From Phellopilus nigrolimitatus (Eukaryota > Basidiomycota > Agaricomycetes > Hymenochaetales > Hymenochaetaceae), in NCBI GenBank assembly GCA_021029095.1, contig JAJOHG010000056.1, positions 62,001 through 126,000 of the forward strand: a stretch of DNA of 64,000 nt, read 5' to 3'. Under the pieces are notes generated by a model. That model saw nothing but the letters and a program-made list of their open reading frames with translations, made no database searches and had not been told where the DNA came from. Shown here in pieces: positions 1 through 12,048 of this stretch; within the stretch, counting starts at the first letter, position 1, and each line of letters opens with the position of its first letter. The translations under genes were made by a program, and so were the position numbers.

Positions 1-3000
1 GAAGATGCGCCTGGAGCTGTTCATTCTCCTGCTTGGTCTCCGAGCTAGCCACACGAGTCGGTTGACCCTGACCAGTATGCAACTCCGTCAGCAGTTGTAC
101 AACCCTGTTCATATGTCAGCACTACGCGTCGGCGATGGAAAATGTAGACATACGATTCTGTTGCCTTGCTAGATGTCACGAGCTGCGCCAATGCGTCCAA
201 AGTGTACGGAAATTGTTGCTGGGTCGCAATAGGCGGCTCACTCGTAAGACAGTCCCGAATGAGGCCAGCAGCAAATTCCTGCAGATTCGGACGAGCATTA
301 GGATTGTTGAAAAGCAGCTTGGCGAGCTGGTGGTCTTCGTCTGTGACGGTGATCAGCTGCTGCCGAAGAAGTGTCACAGTGACCGGGATATTGAATTTGC
401 GCTGCAACAAAAATCAGAATGCAGAAGAAAGCGGAAGTAATCCAATGGGAGACGCACCTCATCCTCGGCGTAAATTAGCCAGGTGATCGCTTCCTTCGCG
501 ACTTCCTCGAAGGATTGACACAGTCGATCAAGCAGAGCGACATATATTTCTCTCCCCAACTGGGAGGGGGTCTTGTAAAGATGCTGCACGATTTTTTGGG
601 ACATGACCAGCGGAGTGCGGACAGGGTCAATGCATTCCACAGCCAAAGCGAGGATACGGTGGACGTATGTACGGATTTCGTGGCCGGGAGGGACAACGGC
701 GAGGGAGGTGTAGGGAGTCTCGGAAAGGTTTGCTTCCAATTTTGCGACCAAAAGCTGTGCGAACGTCAGAATCAATGACATAGATATACAGAAAGAAAGG
801 GATGCATACACTGAATTGCTCTTGGGCGGCATAGGCAGAGTTCGTCGCAGCCACTTGAGGATCGGGTAAGGGAGAAGCGGGATACCCAGGTGGCGCAACA
901 GCTTCGGCACGGGCATACTGCACAGTAGAGCCAGGGCGGCTGGCAACACGGCGCTTGGTGTCGAAGGCTTTATCCACATCAGCAACATCAGGTCAGTTCC
1001 AAATCGTTTACAACAAAAATCTCACAACCACTCACCAAAGTCTTCGTATACACGGAGCTGGTGGGGCTGCAGGCCATTGGGTTTGATACGCAAAGGGTCG
1101 GGCAGGCTGCTTATGAACGGCGTCTGGCCTGCAAGCGGGTCCCAGAACGTCTGGCCGGGGCGTATCTCGCGGTGACGCCTGCGTGCCTCGAACGATTGCA
1201 AGAGTGCGTTGTCCACCTCCCTGATCGCACGATCCATCGCGGCCTTCTCGATTGCCTCGCAAGCCACGTCGACGTTGTCTTGGACAATAAGCAGAATGAC
1301 CTGCTCGGGCACCATCTGGTCGGTGAAACCGTGATCGGCGAGGTACGACCTGACGTGGGCAGGCATGTTTGTACGAAGCGGGTCCTTGCATGTCACAAGA
1401 GCTAGGCTGCCCGCGAGCTTCTGACACGCCATGTGTCCCGCCTTACGCATCTTTTCCTCGTTCGGGTCCGTCGCGAAATCTTTCATGCACAGTTCACGAG
1501 TCGTGATGCTCGCAATCGTAACTGATCTCTCGACCACTGGCAGAATGATCTGGAAAAACAGACTCTAGATCAGACAAGCTTTTTAAGTCTCAAACCTTTC
1601 AGAGAACTAACCTCGCGAACAGACCGATCGACAGCTTCTTGGACGGCCTGCTTGAACGACTGGTTCGTGTGCAACGGGGCAAGCTGATGGTTAATTGTCA
1701 CTGCGTTGGCCAAGTTGGCCAGAATCTCCTCAATATGCGTCCCTACATTCCTGTCAGCCTCCGCCGTACTCGTCGTTCCAAGGGGTATAATCTGCCCATC
1801 TCCAACAAGTTGTGACGTGTGCTCATATCCACCGATGGGCAAGGCGTCGATGTCTGGCATTAACTCAGGCAAGCCAGGCCCCGCCATCGACTCCACCGGC
1901 GGACGGCTGCGCAAGATATTCGCAACCTCGACGTTGTCGAGGTCGATCCCGAGCGTCTTGCACAGCACCTCGATTTCAAACTTCATGTTCAGCTTGAGTT
2001 CCGCAAAATGATAGAGCTCGGCAAGGAGGCTGACGACAGCCATGAGCCATGGGTTCGGCGGGCGGAACGCCTTCGACTTCGCGGCTGCCTCGAGAATTTT
2101 GCTCACGAATGGGATCGCGATGATGAGTCTGTCGCTGTCTGCGCCCTCAATGAGGAAATCCTTGAATGCCAAGTTCTTGTGTTTGATCGGCTTGTCGCGC
2201 GCAAGCGTGATCTGGCCGAGCCAGGAACCCAGGTTCTTCAAGATCGTGCGTTCAGAGGTTGAGGTCTTCACTCTGTCGGAATTGAGCAGTGTAGCGGACT
2301 TGATGAAGGTCTCATGTAGGATAAACTTCCCCAGTAGCTTGTTGTCCAATCCGTCGAGGAAACGTAGGTACAGCTGGTGATTGTTCGGCTCAGTGCTCAC
2401 CCGCTGGTCGACAAGGTAGTTTGCGAGCCAACGCGAATACAGCTCCTCGAAACGTTCCTTCATCTCCGCGAGTTTCGCCTCGAAGTTGCTGGGCGCAAGG
2501 TTGTTAATGATGAATAAAATTTTGTCCGACATATCCTCTGGCGGGCTTTCGAAACTCTCGTCATTCAGACGGTCCGGCCTGATGGATGTGAAAGCAGGAT
2601 GCGTTTCGACCAGTGTCAGTGCCGATGAGAAGCCCTGCAGCGGTGCAGCCCCGCTTGCAACCGCACTTTCCGCAGGTGCCGCAAGCGCGCGGCGCACAAT
2701 CTCGATGATGTCTGGACGTTGCTCGGCGAGATGCGGTATACCGAGAAGCGCCTCGCACAGGAGCTTCCACTCCGGCAGACGTGACTCGAATCGTGTCAAC
2801 GCCTGCACGCCGAATTTAAAGAGATTAGTGTCTGGGGGGCATTGGAGCGAGTCTAGGACGTAGCGTATTGCAATGCCGAGAGGAATGTAGTCGACTAGTT
2901 GTTGTTGTATTAAAGATCCAAAAAGGTAACCTGTCATCGCGAGCTCGCGAGCCGGGTAGAACGACTGGAAGAATTTGTATTCATCAAAGAGGAAGTGCAG

Positions 3001-5740
3001 CATGCATGAGAAAATTTCGTGGTCGCGGGGGTTGGTCGATTCTTTTGTTCGTTGGAGCATTGCAATTACTCCGTCGATCGTGATTTGCTCGTCGTACATC
3101 TGCTTGAATATGCCATCAACCTCGGCCTCAATGTCAGAGGAATAGGTGACGACCGTGAAGCTCGGATCCAGCTCCGAGTTTGGATTGAGCTGCATCAGAC
3201 GGGGGTGGATTTGTAGACAGGCGTTCCGCGTCTCCAGACAGTAGTCTACGTCCCGTTCATCCATGACATTCGAGCTAAAAAAGTAAACAACGAATTGTCA
3301 ATTTGTATCCTCATTCAAATCATAGATGAATGAATGCCTACTGGTTGCGCAACATTCGCAAGAAAATGGCGATAGTCGAGGGGCTCAAAGCCATTGTCCT
3401 GTTCTCCGCCTGCGGGTCGATTGTTCTCGCAATTTTTTCATTTTGCATCTTGAGTTCGAGGAAAGCAATCACGCCATGCAAGAACTCGGCGCCGTGCGCT
3501 TGGACATTGTCCAGAAGCCATTTGTCGAGGTTCAGGTACTCACGGCGTGATGCAAGCGCGGCGACGTCGAGCGCGAAAATGAACGGCCGTACCTCGAGCA
3601 GCGAGTCCAGGATTTTCAGGTCTTGCGCAACGTCGAGAATGCGCGTGATGTTCATCGGATTCTCCTCGTAAAATTCGCGCAGTGCGGTCGTGAGGTACGT
3701 TGGCTCGATCTGCCAGATGCGCATGAAGACGAGCTGGTGGTTTGGGTGCCCTCCAAGGAACATGCCGAGCAACTGCCGTGTGTATTCCATTTGCAACCCG
3801 TTCCACGGTCTCTGAGGATTTAGACATCAGCGGTCAGCGTAAAGCACAATGCACGAGACAAATATAGTCACGCACGGGGACCTGGAGCAAGCCCATATGC
3901 ACAATATCCGCACTAATTCGCACGGCCTTGTCCAACATATCTCTTACGAAACTCCTCACGTCTGCGTTATCCGAGTCTCCGAGACGAACCAGAACCTCGA
4001 ATAAATCGAGCGAGTTCCAGGTGTGGCTCTGGACGTTTGCGGCCAACGTCTTAATCGTGGGACTCGCAGCAGCGACGTCATCGACAGTGACCACGCGCCG
4101 GCCGGGCAAAGTGACAAAATTGAAAGTGTCGCTGGGGAGGGAGAGTAAGGCATCGAGAAGGCGGAGTTGGTAAAGGGAGTTGTTCCAGTTCGTCCAGAAG
4201 CCGGCAACAGCAGGCTTGTCGGCGTCACGAGGTGAGTTAATGAGGATGGCAATAAGAAGTTTGAGAGTCGCGGTATCAACGCCATGGCGGTCCTGCCAAT
4301 CGAAAGCTTCAATACACTTGCTCCAGTCGAGCTTCGCTCTCTGTATCTTCGTCAGTATTTGTTTATATGCGTCATGTAAAAGGGCACCCACGAAGCTACT
4401 CAATGCCCGGACCAGAGTACCAACATCACACAATGCAGCACCATCAGCAGCCATTCGGCTAAGTGTCGAAAAGATTTCCACGATTTGCTCGTCCGTCGGT
4501 GGAGTTTGATCAGTAATACCAAATCTAGCCAAAAGTCCCCGCACGACATCCACATCACTCGTGATCTCCGGACCAAACTGGTTCAAGACTTGTACCAACG
4601 TTGTTTGCGACGGAAGACTACAAGGAATAATTTATTACAGATGTTCGAATCAGACAAAGAATGAAAGGAACACACCTGAGACTCTGGAAAAGCTGCTGCA
4701 GGGTCTGCACCATCATCTCAGCACCGAACTTAGCCTGAGCAGCAGCCACGAGCGCCTGGCGTTGCGTCGCATCGAGCAGCGGCGCGTCACGCGGCGGGTC
4801 CGCGAGCAGGTTCTGCAGCAGCTTACCCGCCTGCGCAGGCGACAGGTCCGCATGGTCGAAACACGGGTGCTGACAGAGCGCAAGCACGGCGTTTTCAAAG
4901 TCGATGCGGATGATTGTCGCCGCCTGATCTGCAAGCGCCTTGCGCACGCCGCCGCCGGGACCCGGACCCGAGCCGGCACCTCCTGCAGAGTTTTGACCAG
5001 GTACGGGTGTTGCGCTCGCGCTTGCGTTGGCACCCTGCCCAGCGACACCGGCGGCGGCGATGGATGAAGCAAGGACGAGACGTTCAAGCGGGCGGAGGCC
5101 GACGCGATCCGCGAAGCGAACAAGGTCGAATGCGCGGAAAATTTCGCCTTCGCCGCGGTCGACGCCCTCGCGGAAGCGATCCGCGAGGAACGGATCACGC
5201 GCAAGACGCTGCGTCTCCTGCACGAGGAGGCGGAAGGTGAGCGAGGTTGAGGTATCGAACGCGGTGGGGGCGGCGGTGCTGGTGAGACGAGCTTGGGAGT
5301 GGACGATGAGGCGGCGTATGAAATGCAGGTAGGTGTTGAGGCCGTGTTGCTCCGATAGCTGCGCCATTAAGACGAAAACGAGCACGATGGCGATGGGGCG
5401 GCCAAGGGCGGTGGAACGTCACGCGAAGCGCAAACGCAAGACCACGGCGTAGTTCAAGCCGAGAATAAGGAAAAGAAAAGAAAGAAGAAAGTCAGAACTT
5501 AGCATCCAATAAGCAGTGAAAGACGTCCGAAAAAGCAGCGTCGCGACGGCGTGCTCGACGAGAAAGGAAAAAAGGAACTGCTCGCGAGGAGCGGAAGAGA
5601 GAACCGAAGTTGAGGTGAAGACTCACAGTGCGGATCTGGAGCTGGTTCTGCTCGAAGTTCTCCTCGGTGAGGGTGGAGAGGAGGAAGACGATCTGGGCCT
5701 TGACGATAGCGTGGACGTTGGTGCTCGACGGCGAGTCCAT
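1..5740 (-). CDS. NOT1: CCR4-NOT complex scaffold subunit NOT1 (3' end cut by window edge)
   Basis: NOT1 is the large scaffold of the CCR4-NOT deadenylase, which controls mRNA decay and translation in the cytoplasm. I read about ten exons on the minus strand. The first starts at an ATG at 5740 (MDSPSSTNVHAIVKAQ), followed by the N-terminal HEAT part, long HEAT exons (4598-3834, 3796-3338, 3264-1570) and the MIF4G domain that binds CAF1 (around 2260-1950, with NLGSWLGQITLARDKPIKHK). Next comes the CNOT9-binding DUF3819 region (1537-1030), and then exons up to the edge. The last visible residues (LLTELHTGQGQPT) lie before the C-terminal Not1 superfamily domain, so that domain is outside the window. 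Open frame continues upstream of 5740 to 6082, so a longer N-terminus is possible. The identification is firm from family knowledge; exon borders are approximate. Confidence 0.93.
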
Positions 5741-6570
5741 CTTTGCTTTCGCTCGCAGACGGACGGAGGCGTCTCCGGGGCTCCCAGGTCGTCCGCCGCT
5801 GGTTCCTCCTCCACCGACTACAGCGCTGCCCGGTCTCGACGTCTTCGCTGATGGGATGGTGCGAGGACGAATAACGTTTTTCTTCGCTGAGCAAGCTGTA
5901 TGCGCGATGCAGCGCGACGACGACGAGGCGACAAACAACGACGACGGGGATGAGGGCTGATGACCTCGAAGGACGGCTTCCCTCTGCGCGCTTACTACTT
6001 TCCTTATCTGGACGCTTGGTGGCGTGTCCCCACTGCCACCGACCCAGCCTGTCCGAGGATAAGATTTTACTGCTTTGTTCACGAAGAAGCTCGAAAGTGC
6101 GGGGAGTTATCATAATTCGCATTTGGGTCTCTCAGTCACAGATGGGCTTTTTATACTTTATAAACTACAGGTCCTGGCGAGTTTTTTCCCATGCCCAAAT
6201 CGGCTATCATGGTCATCATCATACATAGGGCCTCAGTAACGCTCCAGCAATGGAGGTGAACACGTCCCTACTTTTTCTTTTCTTTGTTGACATCACCCAG
6301 AAGACAATTCGCTTAGAGATGGAACATCAGGCCTCGGCCGTTACGCTAGGCTGAGATTCTATTGTCGGCGTGTATTTCATCACTCGTGGAAATAATAAAC
6401 GTGGATTTCAACATCATCCCAACCTTGACACTCAAATATGCACTCATTACAGCCCCAGGAACCAGAAACGAACCACCGAAGAAAAGAAGATGGACCTAAC
6501 ACTACAGACCATTGCCAATAAACTATGACTGAATTACCCAGCGAAAAATGACTTTCTCCCGATAAAAAAA
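5741..6570. other. Spacer: NOT1 promoter/5' region and amylase 3' flank
   Basis: About 830 bases between the NOT1 start and the amylase-like stop. The half next to NOT1 (to about 6082) is open in the NOT1 frame and Ser/Pro/Gly-rich on the minus strand. It may be an N-terminal extension or 5' UTR. The rest is AT-rich with no gene that I can support. Confidence 0.4.
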
Positions 6571-8763
6571 TTAAAAGCCAAAAGCCAGCACACCCGATAA
6601 CAAAATCGTCACCGCAGCCATGCCCATGGCTCTTGCCACGCCCGCATTCGCGGCTGGAAGCGCACCCGATGTCGAAGCGCCGACCTGTGGTGGCGGCGCA
6701 CGCCCTGGGTTCCCACAGAGGCCTGAGCCGTTCAGCGCGGTCTGCTGAACGAAAATCGCCGGGTGCCCGCCTTTGGAGTAGTCCACGTTTATCGCGCCCT
6801 CGCTGCCTACGGAGTATTGTGTGCACGAGAGCACCCTGCATCAAGTTCGCGATCAGACGAAAGTCGATAAGAAAGAGAAGCGGGCGCACTCCGTGAGAAT
6901 CGCCGCCGCGTCGAATTTCGTGTACACGGGGATGCTGACGTTCTGCGGAGGAGAGCCGACGTTCGTGACGACAGTCAGAACGTTGGCCTTGTTGATCGCG
7001 ATCGCGCCGTTCGTGGATGCGAGCACCTCCATCTGCTGCGTCGCCCAATCTGAGGTGTTCACGAGGAAGTTCCGGAACTGGTTCAGCGTGGTAACCATTT
7101 CGTACGCCGTCGATTTTGTATAGTTTGACGTCCACAGCGGCTCGCGGTTATACTACGAAAAAAATGGAGAAGAAAATAGTTGTGTGTTTAGCATTTTGTT
7201 TCGAAACTGGAATTCGGAAGACTCACGGGATCTGAACCGCCGTGGAAGCCTTGCTCTTGACCATAATACACGATGGGGATGCTAGAATGAGCTCGTCAGT
7301 GAAATAAAGGCGAAGCGATACTTCAGAAAAAAAATGCCCATGCTCCTGCGTACCCATCAGACATAAAATTAAATACCATTGCATTATACATGCTCTGCGG
7401 ATCGACACTCAAATTGCCCAGCGGGGCACGTCTTGGTTCTCGAGGAAATTGCCGAGGACCGTCGGGTCGCTGAAGAGTGCTTTCGATTGGTTGATCATGT
7501 CTGTCACGGCGCTCATATTCTGCGGGCCGGGGATCGTGAACGCGGACGTCAGCGCATTGTACATTGGATAGTGCAGGATCGAGTCGAGCGAGTTTTTGCC
7601 CTGGTACGGTGCAGCCTGGCTCGCGTCCGCGTCGTCGACTTCGCCGATGCAGAAGACACCTGCGCTCGCACAGAATCCCGGCCAGAACTCGATATCGACA
7701 TGCCTACCGAATGACTTTTGTTAGTTACGTAAGCGTAATTCCAACGGCAGTGAAGCTTACTTCGCGGCTAGGTAAAAGCACGTCGTCAGTTCCACATAAA
7801 CAAATATCTAATTGAGACAGCACTGACCGTCAATGCGGAGTCCATCAATATCGTATTCCTGAACGAGCTGCTGGATCCACTTATTGTAGGTCGAGACGAC
7901 AGTCGGGTCCTCGGTTTTTACGTCGGGGAGCGGGACCTTGGAGTCGCCCAGCCAACATGTTTGCTCGCTCGTCGTGTTTCCCCAGTCGATAGCGCAATAA
8001 GGGTGGTATTGGGACTGTCGATACAGCATCAGCCGAATATACTAGTACATTTCTAATAAGCTGGACGAAGCAGACCTCCTCTTTGAACAAATAGGTCGAA
8101 TAATCTGGAGTAGTGCTCAAAGCCATGACATCGTTGACGACGACGTCGACCATGAGGTACCTAGTGAATTGAAACATCAATTTCAATGCTGATACCAGTG
8201 AAAATCCGACAAGATGCGAGCTCACATGCCGCGGCTGTGAATTTCATCGGAGAGAGCCTTGAGGTCGTCAGAAGTTCCGAATTTCTCATTAAGCTGGGAG
8301 GCATCAGCGATCCAGTAACCGTGGTACGGGTCACCGTATGGAGTGCGCTCGCCCTGGTAGTTCTGAGATACGGGACTAATCCAAACTAAAGAAAATAACA
8401 ATAAAGTTTGAATAATCATGACGACCATAAGAGAGAAAGATGCGTTGGGACGCACTGGCAGTGAATCCTGCGTTCTGGATGTAGTCGAGGTTAGCACTGA
8501 TCGTGTTCCACGTGCCGCCGCACCAGGTCTGGTCGGCAGTGTTGCAAGCAGTCGGGTCAGCGCCGTCGGGAAGCGCGTAACGGTCAACAATTATCCTATG
8601 CACGTCTGTCAGTCAGGCGCATCGGTGCATGCCAAATTCGGAAAACATACTGGTAGATTGACCGCGACCTCCACTCGCTGGCGTTGGCTGCGCGCACGGC
8701 GGGAAGGAATTGTAAAAGGAGGGGGATAAAAGTGAGAACGGAAAGAAAAAAGCTGTTGAGCAT
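6571..8763 (-). CDS. Secreted GPI-anchored GH13 alpha-amylase-like enzyme (possible frameshift)
   Basis: A GH13_1 enzyme acting on alpha-glucan outside the cell or in the cell wall. The start at 8763 opens a signal peptide (MLNSFFLSVLTFIPLLLQFL). The body has the family blocks: IIVDRYALPDGAD, AIWISPVSQNYQGERTPYGD, region I (MVDVVVNDVMAL), region II with the nucleophile Asp (DGLRIDAAKHV, spread over three exons), region III with the acid Glu (FCIGEVDDAD) and region IV (FLENQDVPRW). The C-terminus ends in a small spacer and a hydrophobic tail (MAAVTILLSGVLAFGF), typical of a GPI signal. Both usually conserved histidines are replaced (NH to ND in region I, NHD to NQD in region IV), which may mean transglycosylase rather than hydrolase activity. 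Just after region IV the frame is broken by one base (about 7411-7420). At least nine exons are present, one of 7 bases. It diverges from a sugar transporter. Confidence 0.85.
7761..7767 (-). other. 7-base microexon in the amylase-like gene
   Basis: On the minus strand the preceding exon ends at 7828 with the codons for Arg-Ile-Asp plus one base. A 60-base intron (GTCAGT...CCTAG) follows, then CCGCGAA, then a 57-base intron (GTAAGC...GTAACTAACA...GGTAG), then GCATGTCGATATC. Joined, the frame reads RID-AAK-HVDIEF, exactly the GH13 region II consensus. Leaving out the 7 bases would destroy the frame. Inferred from the sequence, not from transcript data. Confidence 0.8.
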
Positions 8764-9998
8764 CTTTTTATATAAGCTGGCCGTGTACGGCGATGGCGGG
8801 TTAAAAGGAGCGGCGGGGCGACGATGCGCCTTCAAATTGAGTGTAAAGCGTCGAAGGGTACGACCCAGCAGCAGGCTGCCAGCAGAGCAGACAGCAGACG
8901 ATGTCGAAGACACGAAGGGGTGATCAAGATGGCAGAAGCATGGAGATGCATATGGGGGACGCCAACGGAAATAAAATACGTTCTGGTGTCGGAGATTCTT
9001 CACGTCCACACGTCTAGATGATCCGCATCAGACCCTAAATCACCACGTTTGGACACGCAAACCCCATATTAGGTGCCGTGATTTAGCTAATTCAGTTTCA
9101 TGTACGTCCTCTGACAAACCTTGTGACCTGTACTGTCAACCCTAACCTTAAGCTGAAGTGGTCTACACATTTATATTTCTTATGCACTCAGAGACTTCTT
9201 TTAGCGGACGAAATATAAACAAGCAGAGTATCTTCGATTTTACGTAGCTACGCCGTGTTTGACGGCGGTTTTAAAAAAACAAGAGAGTCACCAGACGAAC
9301 AGGACGGTCTGGCCAGCCCTGCTTCTTTATGTCGATCATCCCCTTACGGATCTAGAGAAGACCTAACTTAAAGTTATAAAATATTGAAGACCCTCGCGTA
9401 GATAATCTCAAAAAAAGAAAAACGATATAGAAGGGACATACTGAACCCGCTTGGAAGTGTGATTAAGTCATTGTCGAATTAAAATTGCTCCTCTGAGATT
9501 TAGACCCGATTGTTCGTTCTTTCCGAGCTGAAAAACAAAGCCTATGGATGTTTACCATTTGAAGTTCGCCGTAAGTTGAAATCCGAGATTTATTGGACCG
9601 GATAATTTGCACTTTAACCCTTTGAATTTACAAAAGCATGAGAGTTTTTATTGAGCCTTTCCCTTTCTGTAATGAGGATATTAGCATATCAGTTGGCAAA
9701 GTGAGCATCGTCAGAGTTTACGTAGACTCTCAGCCCTCAGAACAATTTAAAAAGGGATATGAACGAGTCGCCACCGAGCAGGTATTGTATTGATTTCCGT
9801 TTCGTGTGTAACCTGTGTAGAAAACCTTTTTTTATTTACAGAAGACGTGAATGCACTTACCTCATCACACGGGGTTCCGATTCTTCCGAAAACGCATGTT
9901 TGGCGGATGCCTCTGCACCAAACAGTGCTGCGTGCAGCTGATATCCGTTCACTACCGTCAGGTCAAACACGACTCGGACGCGCCAGCGAGTCGCATAA
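8764..9998. promoter_or_regulatory. Divergent intergenic region between amylase-like gene and MFS transporter
   Basis: About 1.2 kb with no supported gene. It must hold the promoters of both flanking, divergently transcribed genes. It is AT-rich towards the transporter. A TATATAA-like string lies only a few bases upstream of the amylase-like ATG (8765-8774), which is too close to be a normal TATA box for that start. I cannot assign specific regulator sites. Confidence 0.45.
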
Positions 9999-11800
9999 AT
10001 GACCTCACATCCACCCTCTTCGTTCACATTCTACGGTTTATTTGCTCTCTTCTGGGTTCTCGTCTCGGCGTTCCAGGTTTTTATTTTATTTTGTCTCTGT
10101 CATTTTACTTCTTTAATGTTTTTTGTCACGCTGCTGCGCATCTACATCGACGTCGACGGCGATTCAAACGAGTCCAGTATGGCTTTCACATCTCCGTGCT
10201 TAACCAAATAAACGATGTCCTCACCTGCCGCGCACCCCCCGGCGCCGTCAACTCGACTACTCCCACGTTCGGGCTCCCTTCGTGCATCGCGCTCTCGGAC
10301 GCGCAGTTCTCCGCAGTCACTGCCAGCTTCACCGTCGGCGGCCTCCTTGGCTCCCTCCTCGGAACCCCGCTTACCGCGCGCCGTGGGCGCAGGGGTGCGC
10401 TCGTCGTAGACGGCGTGATCACGGCCGTGGGTGCGGGCCTTATGACGCTGGCGCCGAACATGAGCGTGCTCCTTCTCGGCCGCACGCTAACCGGCATCGG
10501 CGCGGGCATAGGCGTTTCCGTCGGCCCTGTGTTCCTCGGCGAGCTTGCTCCGCCCTCGGCGCGGGGCTCCGTCGGCGTGCTCTTCCAGCTTTCGATCGTG
10601 TTCGGCATCCTCACGACCGAGGTGCTCGGCTTCGGCCTCGCGAGCCCCACTATCTGGCGCATCGTTCCCTTCATTTCTGCGGTGCTGGCACTGGCGCAGA
10701 TTATAGCCGGCGCGCTGGTCGCGGAGAGTCACGCGTGGCTCGCACGCAACGGGCGCACACAGGAGGCGCAGCACGTGCGCGAGCGGCTGTGGGTCGACGG
10801 CGGCGGCGCAGCATATGAGACTGTGGGTGGCGACGACGTTGACGTCGAAGACAATCTCGAGGACGACCCGCTGGACACCCCCGCAGGTTCCATGTTCCCC
10901 ACGCACTCATCGAAGTCGCTTTCCCTGTTGCAGCTGCTGCGCACGCCCGAGCTGCGCAATCCGCTGCTCGTCGTTGTATTCGCGATGGCTGCCCAGCAGC
11001 TCTCGGGCATCAACGCAGTGCTGTACTACAGCAATGCAATCCTTGGCAAGACACTCCCCACGTTCGCTCCGTTTGTCTCTATCGGGATCACCGTCGTCAA
11101 CGCTGCGATGACGTTCCCACCGATATTCTTAATCGACGTGGGTTTGCATCTTGCTCAACTTCTTCTTTTCTGATGGTTTAATACTTGGAATTTCGTCTGT
11201 AGCGCATGGGTCGCAAGGCTTTGCTGAACATCTCGATTCTTGGCGGACTCGCATCTTTGTTGGCTGTCGGATACAGTATCGATACTGGGCGGAAGGTCCT
11301 TGCGAGTGTCGCGATAATCGCCTTCGTCGCGTCCGTGCAGCTTTTCAGCTTTCTCTTCATGCCGATTGTCTTGGAAAGCACTAATCACACTTGCTTTCCG
11401 TAGGTCCTTTGCGTGCGGTCTCGGACCGGTGCCCTTTGTCGTGATCTCAGACATTGCCCCATATCATGTACGCAACCGAGTCATCTTGCGTCTCTTTCAA
11501 ACTAAAGATATTGATTTCGGTTGAATACAGGCCGTCGCAGCGCTCTCGTCTGCAGCGCTTTCTCTGAACTGTACGTTCCACTTTCTCTTTTCAGATAACA
11601 TCGTACTTAGGCTCACATTTAAAAACAAAATAGGGATTGCGAACTTCGCCGTCGGTCTTGTCTTCTTGCCCCTGCGCAACTTCCTCTCGTGGGGGGACCC
11701 GTTGAGCGAGGGCCGCGTGTTCTACGTATTTGCCGCAGCGCTGGCGCTCTTCGGCGGCGCGTTGAATATGGTTTATCGTGAGCAGCGCGAGCGAAGGTAA
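9999..11800 (+). CDS. MFS sugar transporter (SLC2/Vps73-like)
   Basis: A twelve-helix major facilitator of the sugar transporter family. Exon 1 (9999-10076) encodes MTSHPPSSFTFYGLFALFWV and the rest of helix 1. It is spliced (acceptor at 10177) to YGFHISVLNQINDVLTC, a helix 1 signature of the family. Exon 2 holds helices 2-6 with the RRGRRG loop, GRTLTGIGAGIG, and the PESHAWL-equivalent AESHAWLARNGR after helix 6. After the acidic central loop come QQLSGINAVLYYSNAI (helix 7 sugar-site signature) and, after an intron, RMGRKALL. The later exons give SFACGLGPVPFVVISDIAP and end at TAA (11798-11800). The layout resembles yeast Vps73 and related SLC2 proteins; the substrate is unknown. Its position opposite an alpha-glucan enzyme fits sugar uptake. 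Confidence 0.87.
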
Positions 11801-12048
11801 GTATATAGTTTAACAATGTACATTGTTAAACGTGAGAGACGTAACAGAGAAAATGCAATATCGTAATAAACTTTTATCCCCATTGTATTTGTATCGTCCT
11901 ACTTTTGAATTTGGGGCTACAGCAGACCTGTATATATAAACTTTGTTTTTATTATAGGGATCATCTGCCTCTTTCAGACAAAGGAGGGTACATTGAGATA
12001 TTTGTTCATCGTTATGAAAGTAGAAGACGCCCCCATATTTCATTTTAG

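Noticed and set aside
5741..6122. Two long overlapping minus-strand frames upstream of NOT1 as a separate gene
   Set aside because: They have Ser/Pro/Arg-rich, low-complexity content, lead straight into the NOT1 first exon, and show no domain. Best seen as the NOT1 5' region.
8764..8780. TATATAA string directly upstream of the amylase-like ATG, as a TATA box
   Set aside because: It is only a few bases from the start codon. A normal transcription start would fall inside the signal peptide with no later in-frame ATG near by, so it is more likely a chance AT-rich string.
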